Below the pieces are notes generated by a model. The model saw nothing but the letters and a program-made list of their open reading frames with translations, did no database searches and was not told where the DNA came from. Below are positions 58,175 through 64,000 of a stretch of 64,000 nucleotides of DNA, piece by piece. The translations under genes and the position numbers were made by a program. Every line of letters begins with the position of its first letter. The first letter of the stretch is position 1. Source of the stretch: Polyangiaceae bacterium (GTDB lineage Bacteria > Myxococcota_A > Polyangia > Polyangiales > Polyangiaceae); contig JADLEQ010000044.1 of NCBI GenBank assembly GCA_020846005.1, positions 1 through 64,000 on the forward strand, in the 5' to 3' direction.

Positions 58175-59616
58175 CGCGGCACCGTGAGCGCGACCACCCG
58201 CCACCCGCGCGGCTCCGCCCGGAAGCGAACGCGCTGCGACCACTCGCGCGCGCCCAGCCACACCTCGTGCGTGCCGGGACGCAGGCGGACGCGAGCGACC
58301 GCGATCCGCGCCGGCAGCAGGCTCCAGCTCCGCGTGTCCGGCGTGTCGGCCGCGGTGAGGGCGACCTGCGTCCCGAGGCTCGCGAGCAGCCCCCCGACCC
58401 CACCGCCGGCCGCCCGGCGAGCCCCCTCTCCGGCGGCGACGCGGGTGATCATCCGCGTGATCGCCGACCCTACCACGGCTCCCTTCGCGTTCTCCCAAGC
58501 CCGGTACGCCTCGCGATCCACGGCGACCAGCCCCTCCAGGGTGCGCGGCGCGCCGTCCAACAGGAAGATGGGTGCGTCCCACGTCCCGCGCGGGCGACCG
58601 AGCTCCGGGAAGTTCACCCAGGTGACGAGGCCTTGCGCCGCGAGCGCGTCGGCGCGCGCGTGGTCGTAGGGGCTGATCGCGCCGCTCGCGTAGGTGAGCG
58701 CGAGGCCGATCGGGACACGCTTGGCGCGCTTCGCGGGGACGCGCCCGAACGACACGACGACGAGCAGCTCGGCGTCTTCGTCCTGCACGGCCGGCGCAGG
58801 CGCGGCGGGAGCCGCCGGCGCGGGCTCCTCGGGCTCGACCGGCGCCGCGGGGTCGCCCGTCCGCGGCGCCGGCGCGGCGCGCTCGGGCGCCTCGAGGAGC
58901 CGGCGGAGCCTGGGCGAGCGGAAGGTGCTCTGGGCCGCGAGCCGGGCGATGGGCTCGCGGAGCGTCGAGTAGTCGCCGTAGGCGAGCGCGTCGTCGTACC
59001 ACCGGAGGGCCTCGTCGGGGCGGCCGCTCCGCTCGAAGGCGAACCCCGCCAGGTAGCTCCCCGCGCCGGCGAGCGCTGCCTCCTGCGACTCGTGCGAGGC
59101 GAGGTAGCGCTGCATCACGGCCAGGCGCCGCGCTTCGACCCGGGCCCCCGACAAGTCACCGCGGGCGAGGTACGCGATGAGGTTCATCGTGTTGACGAAC
59201 AGCTTCTCGTACGCTGGAGCTCGATAGGGGCCGGCGTCGTCGGAGAAGAGGTAGCGGCCGAGCTCGTCGCCGGCGCCGCGCGAGAAGTCGAGGAGCTCGA
59301 CGCGCTTGTCCGCCGCGCCCAGATCTCGGCTCGCGAGCGACCACTCGCCGAGCATCTGCAGCACCATCGCTCGCTCGAGGAGCAGCAGCGCCTGATCCCC
59401 GTCGAGGTCGTCGGGCAGCTCGCGCGCATGGTCGACGCCGAGCTCATCGTTCAGCGCGGCCAGGGCGACCCGCGGCGCGCGGGCATCGAGCGCCGCGCGC
59501 GCACCGGCGGTCCGATCGGCGAAGCCGCCGCTGCAGCCGAGCGCCACCAGCGCGAGCGCCGCCGCGAGGGCGACCACCGCGCTACCGCACGTCCGCTCGG
59601 CGGGAGCCCGCGCCAT
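58171..59616 (-). CDS. COG3014-family TPR-like lipoprotein
   Basis: A 481-residue lipoprotein (VALGCSGG). TPR-like helices occupy the first half ([38 protein letters not shown]). After an Ala/Pro linker comes a beta-rich C-terminal half with [40 protein letters not shown] and [20 protein letters not shown]. This is the architecture of COG3014 proteins, which elsewhere often neighbour LpoB. Its start is 15 nt after the LpoB-like stop. Role unknown, probably periplasmic or outer-membrane. Confidence 0.75.
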   Translation of the reverse strand: MARAPAERTCGSAVVALAAALALVALGCSGGFADRTAGARAALDARAPRVALAALNDELGVDHARELPDDLDGDQALLLLERAMVLQMLGEWSLASRDLGAADKRVELLDFSRGAGDELGRYLFSDDAGPYRAPAYEKLFVNTMNLIAYLARGDLSGARVEARRLAVMQRYLASHESQEAALAGAGSYLAGFAFERSGRPDEALRWYDDALAYGDYSTLREPIARLAAQSTFRSPRLRRLLEAPERAAPAPRTGDPAAPVEPEEPAPAAPAAPAPAVQDEDAELLVVVSFGRVPAKRAKRVPIGLALTYASGAISPYDHARADALAAQGLVTWVNFPELGRPRGTWDAPIFLLDGAPRTLEGLVAVDREAYRAWENAKGAVVGSAITRMITRVAAGEGARRAAGGGVGGLLASLGTQVALTAADTPDTRSWSLLPARIAVARVRLRPGTHEVWLGAREWSQRVRFRAEPRGWRVVALTVPR

Positions 59617-59631
59617 GGTCGCCGTGCGGCG

Positions 59632-60258
59632 TCAGATCACGCCCTTGGTGACCGTCGACTTGTGCTGAAAGAGGATCACGCTCGTCTCGGCCTCGATCAC
59701 CTGGATGAACATCATGTACTGGACTCGGCGCTCGCCCTCGATGCGCTCGTCGGCGCTGAAGACCTTCCCGGTGACGAAGTAGCGCGCGCCGACCTGCTTG
59801 CCCCAGCGCGCCACGTCCCCCGGCGCGAAGCCGTCCGCGTGCTGGCGCCGGATCTCCTCCATGATCGTGGCCTGGTTCTGCAGGCTGACCACCCGAACCC
59901 CGCCCGCGTTGACCAGGACCGTCTCGATGTCGCTGGTGAGCGCCTCGAGGGCGCTGTCGACGTGCTCGCTCGTCTCGTTGCGGAGCGGCACCACGGCGAC
60001 CACCGGCCCCGACTCGCTCCGCCACCGCTCGATGACGGCCGAGGCCTGCAGCGCCTTCAGGTTCTCGTGCAGGAGCTTCTGCAGGTCGCGCTTGTCCAGG
60101 CCGGTGCTCATCGCCTGGTCGTCGAAGCCGACCTCGTCCTCGCCGCGGATCGCCGTGGGACCGCCGCACGCGGTGAGCGCCGACGCGCACGCCAGCCCGA
60201 ACGCCCACCGGACGAGTCGAGAGGCGGTCCGCGCGCGGGGAGGGCGTCGATGAGGCAT
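59632..60258 (-). CDS. LpoB-like penicillin-binding-protein activator lipoprotein
   Basis: A 208-residue lipoprotein (CASALTAC lipobox; charged N-terminus MPHRRPPRARTASR). The C-terminal domain follows LpoB: VVAVVPLRNETSEHVDSALE, VLVNAGGVRVVSLQNQATIM, then KQVGARYFVTGKVFSADERI and VIEAETSVILFQHK. E. coli LpoB reaches from the outer membrane to activate PBP1b; the partner here is unknown. The COG3014 gene follows, in the pairing seen in other bacteria. A Met 36 residues upstream is in frame but implausible. Confidence 0.85.
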   Translation of the reverse strand: MPHRRPPRARTASRLVRWAFGLACASALTACGGPTAIRGEDEVGFDDQAMSTGLDKRDLQKLLHENLKALQASAVIERWRSESGPVVAVVPLRNETSEHVDSALEALTSDIETVLVNAGGVRVVSLQNQATIMEEIRRQHADGFAPGDVARWGKQVGARYFVTGKVFSADERIEGERRVQYMMFIQVIEAETSVILFQHKSTVTKGVI

Positions 60259-60319
60259 CGCCCCGATCGTGACGCAGCTACCTGGAAAATCCAGTGGTGG
60301 CCTCGAGCGGGGCGGGGAC

Positions 60320-60982
60320 TCAGCTCGGAGTCCGGCGCACCGGGATGATCTGGACTCGGCGGTCATCGCCCTCGCCCTCGCTCCGGGTCACCACGCCCTC
60401 GAACTTCGCCAGCGCGAGATGGACGACCCGGCGATCGCGCGGGCTCATCGGCTCGAAGGTGATGATCTTGCCCTCGTCGACCGACTGCTTGCCGAGGCGC
60501 TTCGCCATCGTGGCGAGGGAGCTGTCGCGGCGGCTCCGGTAGCCCTCCGCGTCCACGAGCACGTGGCGCCGCTCCTGACCGGGCCGGTTGATCGCTCGGT
60601 GCGTGAGGAACTGTAGCGCCTGCAGCACCTGTCCCTTCTTCCCGATCACGCGCGCGGCGTCGTTGCCGACCACCTCGATCACGACCTCGCGGTCCGCTGA
60701 CTCCGCGTCGGGCCGCCGCGCCTTCACGCGGCAGTCCATCCCCATCTCGCGGACGACGTCCCTCACGAACTCCAGCGCGCGGCGCTCGTGCTCGTCCTCG
60801 GGGACGTACTCCGGGCGGCGCGGGCGGCGCTCCCGGCGCTTGGCGCCGTCGGCGTCCGTGGCCTCCGTCGGCTCGCCGGGGCTGGCGTCTCCGCCCGCCT
60901 CGGCCTCCGCCGTGTCTTCCGCCTCGTCCTCGTCACCGTCGTCGTCCCACGACTCGTCCAGGTCGTTCTCGTTCTCGCTCAT
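60320..60982 (-). CDS. khpB: KhpB/Jag: KH-R3H RNA-binding protein
   Basis: A 220-residue protein. It has a very acidic N-terminal tail (ESWDDDGDEDEAEDTAEAEA), a KH domain with RVIGKKGQVLQALQFLTHRA, and an R3H domain from VDAEGYRSRRDSSLATMAKR to SPRDRRVVHLALA, the R-x3-H core. Short acidic N-termini are usual; this one (about 55 residues) replaces the Jag-N domain. It follows yidC after 3 nt, the standard rpmH-rnpA-yidC-khpB order. Confidence 0.93.
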   Translation of the reverse strand: MSENENDLDESWDDDGDEDEAEDTAEAEAGGDASPGEPTEATDADGAKRRERRPRRPEYVPEDEHERRALEFVRDVVREMGMDCRVKARRPDAESADREVVIEVVGNDAARVIGKKGQVLQALQFLTHRAINRPGQERRHVLVDAEGYRSRRDSSLATMAKRLGKQSVDEGKIITFEPMSPRDRRVVHLALAKFEGVVTRSEGEGDDRRVQIIPVRRTPS

Positions 60983-60985
60983 GGC

Positions 60986-62833
60986 TCACGCCTTTCCTTT
61001 GTCCAGGAGAGGGCGACTCTCCGAAGTGCTGCCGGCGTCCGCCTCGGCGTCCGCCTTTCGCTTGTTCTTCCCCGTGGGGCTCGAGGCCGGCGGGGCCTCG
61101 GACTTCGTGCGCACCGCGATCTCGCCGAGGCGCGTGCCGTCGGGTCGCATGCCCGTCTTCCGCCGGACCTGGCGCTCCACGAGCTGCTGCTGAGCGATCC
61201 CGAGCAGCCCGTTGGTGAACATGTAGACGCCCAGCCCCGCGGGGAGGAACAACATGAAGACCGTGAACATGGCCGGCATGAAGTACGTCATCATCTTCTG
61301 CTGCGCCGGGTCCATCCCGGTCATCGGGATGAGCCTCTGCTGGACGAACGAGGTGGCGCCGATGATGAAGGGGAGGACGTAGTACGGGTCCGACGCGGAG
61401 AGGTCCGGGAACCAGAGGAACGGGATGTTGTAGAGCTCGACCGCCGTCTGCAGCGTCGTGTAGAGCGCGAACCACACCGGCATGCTGGCGAGCTGGGGGA
61501 GGCAGCCCTTCGCCGTCGTGAGGGGGCCGGCGTCGTGCTTCTGCATGAGCTCGAGCTGCGCCAGCCCGCGGGCCTGCGGGTCGTCCTTGAACTTCGCCGC
61601 GATGGCGTCCATCTCCGGCTTCAGCTCCCGCATCTTGATCATGCCCTTGATCGAGGGGAGGGCGAGGGGGAAGAGGAGCACGCGCGCGGTGATGGTGAGC
61701 AGGATGATCGCGAGCCCCCAGTTCGGGACGAACCCGTGGACGTGGAGCAGGAACGCGACCAACACCTTCGCGATCGCCGAGAAGAAGCCGAGGTCGATCA
61801 GCTCCGCCAGCGGATACTGCCCGCCGGCGGCCGTCCCGAGGACGGCGCGCTCCTTCGGGCCGACGTACGTGCCGAGGCGGTACTCGGCGCTCTCGCCGGG
61901 CCCGAGCTCCTTCGCCGGGTAGGCCAGCCGGGCGCGATACATGGCGCCCGCCTTCGGATCGGAGCCGTAGCTCGTTGCGCTCGGCCACTGCTCGATCTGC
62001 TGCTGGCAGACGGGGGCGCCCGGGCCTGACACCGGCAGGAGCGCGTGGGTGAAGTAGGCGTTCGACACCGCGGCGACGCGCGGCTCGCCCGGCGCCTCGA
62101 GCCAGTCCCCGCGGTGCAGCGGCGACCGGGGGAACTCCTCGAAGTCGCCGGGCTCGAAGTCGGTGATCATCCGCCGCGTCGTCTTCGCCGCGGCGTCGAC
62201 GCACTCGACGCTCGTGACGAAGGGGCTCACGCGGAACATCCCGCCCTCGACCTCGTGCCGATACCGCCAGGCGGTCGTTTCCACCGTCGCCGCGTGGGTC
62301 CGCTTCACCTCCGAGCGGTTGGTGACGGTCATCGTCACGTCCAGTTCGTAAGGCCGCTCGTTGGCGGCGATGACCTTGCGCAGCGCCACCTGGGTGTCCT
62401 CGAACGCGTACTCGCAGCGCTTGCCGTCCTCCGCTACGAGCTTCCAGTCGAAGAGATCCACGCGGGTCTGCCACTCCGCCCACTCCGCGGGGTGGAGCGC
62501 TTCGTTCCGCAGGTGGAACCGGAGCTGCTGGCGCGCCTCTGCGTCTGGCGTGGTGCCGAGATCGATCGGCTTGCCGCCCTTCTGGTACTTTGCCTCGGCG
62601 AGCTCGAAGCGCTCGAGGGACGCGCCGCGCGTCGACACGAACGCGCGGAAGCGCGGCCCCTCGATGCGGCACAGCGCCTCGCCGGGCGCGCGCTCGGCGG
62701 CCTGGGCGAGCGTCTCGGGAGCCAGCGGCTGGCGCTTGTCCCCGCCCTTGCCGAGGAGCTTCGGCAGGAAGAGCACCATCCCCAGGGCGATGAGGCCGAG
62801 GAGCAACCAACGAGAGATCGCGCTGCCCTGCAT
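60986..62833 (-). CDS. yidC: Membrane insertase YidC
   Basis: A 615-residue YidC/Oxa1 insertase that places small and Sec-dependent proteins in the inner membrane. N-terminal anchor (RWLLLGLIALGMVLFLPKLL), a periplasmic beta-supersandwich of about 320 residues as in Gram-negative YidC, then five core helices including GFVPNWGLAIILLTITARVL, KGCLPQLASMPVWFALYTTL and MMTYFMPAMFTVFMLFLPAG. The conserved hydrophilic-groove Arg sits in TARVLLFPLA. A charged cytoplasmic tail, KNKRKADAEAD, ends the protein. Confidence 0.96.
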   Translation of the reverse strand: MQGSAISRWLLLGLIALGMVLFLPKLLGKGGDKRQPLAPETLAQAAERAPGEALCRIEGPRFRAFVSTRGASLERFELAEAKYQKGGKPIDLGTTPDAEARQQLRFHLRNEALHPAEWAEWQTRVDLFDWKLVAEDGKRCEYAFEDTQVALRKVIAANERPYELDVTMTVTNRSEVKRTHAATVETTAWRYRHEVEGGMFRVSPFVTSVECVDAAAKTTRRMITDFEPGDFEEFPRSPLHRGDWLEAPGEPRVAAVSNAYFTHALLPVSGPGAPVCQQQIEQWPSATSYGSDPKAGAMYRARLAYPAKELGPGESAEYRLGTYVGPKERAVLGTAAGGQYPLAELIDLGFFSAIAKVLVAFLLHVHGFVPNWGLAIILLTITARVLLFPLALPSIKGMIKMRELKPEMDAIAAKFKDDPQARGLAQLELMQKHDAGPLTTAKGCLPQLASMPVWFALYTTLQTAVELYNIPFLWFPDLSASDPYYVLPFIIGATSFVQQRLIPMTGMDPAQQKMMTYFMPAMFTVFMLFLPAGLGVYMFTNGLLGIAQQQLVERQVRRKTGMRPDGTRLGEIAVRTKSEAPPASSPTGKNKRKADAEADAGSTSESRPLLDKGKA

Positions 62834-62856
62834 GGTGCGTCAGCTCCGCGCGGGCC

Positions 62857-63162
62857 TCACCCCGGCAGGTGCTCCGAGGCGTGGGGCTCTGCGCAGCAGC
62901 GGCCCGAGAGCGCCGCCGCGCTGGTGAGGACCGTCCCCGGCGGCAACGGCGGCGGATCCCAGCCGCCGCGGTGGAAGGGGTGGCAGCGGGCGATGCGCAG
63001 CAGCCCGCGCCACGCGCCCCGCGCCAGCCCGAGGTGCTCGATGCAGGCCGCCGTGTAGCGGGAGCACGACGGCTCGAACCGACACACGTTGCCCATCACG
63101 GCGCCGAGCGTGAGCTGGTACGCGCGGATCAGGAGCGTCGCGACGCGGGCGGCCGGGGACAC
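62857..63162 (-). CDS. yidD: YidD, membrane-protein insertion efficiency factor
   Basis: A 101-residue protein with the DUF37/YidD core: [60 protein letters not shown]. Three conserved Cys are present, including CRFEPSCS. GTG start at 63162, inside the 3' end of rnpA (34-nt overlap), 23 nt before yidC. Confidence 0.93.
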   Translation of the reverse strand: MSPAARVATLLIRAYQLTLGAVMGNVCRFEPSCSRYTAACIEHLGLARGAWRGLLRIARCHPFHRGGWDPPPLPPGTVLTSAAALSGRCCAEPHASEHLPG

Positions 63163-63656
63163 GGCGCGCAGTCTGCGTCAGTCCCCGGGGGGGCGCCAGC
63201 GCCGGCGCGATCGGCGGCAGGTCGCCGCGCGCGGTCGCGGCGGGCATCCTCCCAGCGGCGGGCGATGGCGCCGCCAGCGCGGCGCAGCTCGTCGACCAGC
63301 GCGGCGAGGCCGGCCGGCACCCGCCGGAGGATGAACACCACGTCTGCCCCGGGCGGCCAGAGCTCCGGGGTCGCGCGGAAGGCCTCGCGCACGAGCCGCT
63401 TCGCGCGGTTGCGTTGGACGGAGCCGCCGACCTTGCGCGAGGCGACGATGCCGAGGCGGCTCGGAGCGGACTCGAAGGGCGCCTCCCGGGCGTGGAGCAG
63501 GAGCGCGCAAGATGGAGTGGAGACGCGGCGCGCGGCGCGCTGGATGCGCTGGTACTCGGACCGCTTGCAGACCCTCCGCGCGCGGCGATCGGCTGGGGGC
63601 GCCGGCGCGGGCGCTGCGGACGTACGCGGCTCGGGCGCACTCTCGCGTCCGCTCAC
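63129..63656 (-). CDS. rnpA: Ribonuclease P protein component RnpA
   Basis: A 175-residue basic protein that helps RNase P RNA bind and cut pre-tRNA 5' leaders. The RNR signature is [17 protein letters not shown], preceded by [17 protein letters not shown] and [12 protein letters not shown], and ending in [20 protein letters not shown]. There is an extra Ala/Pro N-terminus of about 28 residues and a Pro/Arg/Ala tail of about 45 residues, so it is longer than the usual 110-130. GTG start overlaps the rpmH stop (GTGA). Confidence 0.92.
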   Translation of the reverse strand: MSGRESAPEPRTSAAPAPAPPADRRARRVCKRSEYQRIQRAARRVSTPSCALLLHAREAPFESAPSRLGIVASRKVGGSVQRNRAKRLVREAFRATPELWPPGADVVFILRRVPAGLAALVDELRRAGGAIARRWEDARRDRARRPAADRAGAGAPPGTDADCAPCPRPPASRRS

Positions 63657-63802
63657 TTCTCGTAAGCGGTGACCGTCAGGCGCCAGCGGCCCTTCTGGCG
63701 GCGGGCCTTCAGCACCTTCTGGCCCCCGCTCGTGCTGATGCGCTTGCGGAAGCCGTGGGTGCGGACGCGGCGGGTGTTGTGGGGCTGGTAGGTGCGCTTC
63801 AT
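63653..63802 (-). CDS. rpmH: 50S ribosomal protein L34
   Basis: A 49-residue basic protein: [20 protein letters not shown] then R-I-S-T-S-GG and a C-terminal [13 protein letters not shown]. It is the classic L34 sequence, first gene of the rpmH-rnpA-yidD-yidC-khpB unit. Confidence 0.98.
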   Translation of the reverse strand: MKRTYQPHNTRRVRTHGFRKRISTSGGQKVLKARRQKGRWRLTVTAYEK

Positions 63803-63827
63803 GGCGGGGCCCGTCTGCGGGGGGCGA

Positions 63828-63856
63828 AGTCAGCCACACCGGTGCTGGGGTGTCAA
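63828..63856 (-). promoter_or_regulatory. Candidate promoter of rpmH operon
   Basis: A perfect -35 TTGACA on the minus strand (63851-63856) is followed after 17 nt by CTGACT (63828-63833), a weak -10. It lies about 25-50 nt before the rpmH ATG. The -35 box is the convincing part. Confidence 0.4.
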
Positions 63857-63902
63857 GCGGCCGGTTGCGGGGCCCGCGTGGGCCTGCTAATCGGGGCTCG
63901 CC

Positions 63903-64000
63903 ATGCGAGAGAACATCCGGCTGGTCTCCTCCGAGGGGACGGGCACGATCTACTACACGACCAAAAACAAGCGGACGCAGACCTCGAAGCTCGAGCTCAA
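63903..64000 (+). CDS. rpmG: 50S ribosomal protein L33 (cut by window end)
   Basis: The first 32 residues are present: [20 protein letters not shown], then [11 protein letters not shown], matching the L33 N-terminus, with the usual zinc-free bacterial form (no cysteine seen so far). It is divergent from rpmH across 100 bp. The gene continues past 64000. Confidence 0.95.
   Translation, partial: MRENIRLVSSEGTGTIYYTTKNKRTQTSKLEL

Noticed and set aside
63129-64000. Chromosomal replication origin
   Set aside because: rpmH-rnpA-yidC often sits near oriC, but there is no dnaA, no AT-rich unwinding region and no cluster of DnaA boxes here.

Overview
The window is a 64 kb chromosomal stretch of very high G+C DNA from a Gram-negative bacterium. 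It is most likely a myxobacterium (Myxococcota, probably a Polyangiales-type lineage). The evidence is gene content: many predicted lipoproteins with Gly/Ser/Ala linkers and dense cysteines, a Ser/Thr protein kinase, three bactofilins, several ECF sigma/anti-sigma pairs, an outer-membrane/TPR set resembling the Glt/Nfs machinery, frequent GTG starts and many 4-nt ATGA/GTGA gene overlaps. The assignment rests on gene content and style, not on a phylogenetic marker.

Layout. 1-1041: remnants of mobile elements beside an initiator tRNA-fMet. 1137-3792: an ATPase of the BREX ATP-binding type with a degenerate first half, plus a DUF4336 protein. 3949-7180: an Fe-S assembly operon (MerR-type regulator with a cysteine-rich tail, iscS, iscU, iscA, hscB). 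7214-9880: E2-like acyltransferase, PlsC-like acyltransferase, SDR epimerase. 9897-13008: three overlapping kinase genes (Ser/Thr kinase, APH-like kinase, APS kinase). 13258-25041: secreted and outer-membrane proteins, including an ECF sigma/anti-sigma operon and three large cysteine-rich lipoproteins that share one domain. 25069-29721: SDR, two unknowns, VOC protein, enoyl-CoA hydratase, TrmA/RumA methyltransferase. 29733-31844: second ECF sigma operon. 31897-40919: two GT-C-like membrane proteins, a geranylgeranyl-reductase-like flavoprotein, a GNAT, and a MerR-AarF pair with a clear operator. 41127-41592: doubtful small genes. 41980-49409: giant TPR protein, TPR lipoprotein, beta-barrel and GH31 glycosidase in one direction. 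49421-53325: RlmI-like methyltransferase, outer-membrane protein, pyrE and three bactofilins. 53471-56993: third ECF sigma operon. 57083-60258: pyrD and an LpoB/COG3014 lipoprotein pair. 60320-64000: khpB-yidC-yidD-rnpA-rpmH on the minus strand, with rpmG divergent and cut by the window end.

The most striking pattern is a repeated module: ECF sigma factor, membrane anti-sigma factor and a cysteine-rich lipoprotein, three times in 41 kb. In two of them an outer-membrane-type protein precedes the sigma gene. A second pattern is a cysteine-rich domain of roughly 220 residues shared by three secreted lipoproteins. A third is the isc operon headed by a MerR-type protein with six C-terminal cysteines, where IscR would be usual. 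Core genes (isc, pyrE, pyrD, rpmH/rnpA/yidC, tRNA-fMet) are confidently named. Most envelope proteins have a recognisable location but no assignable function.
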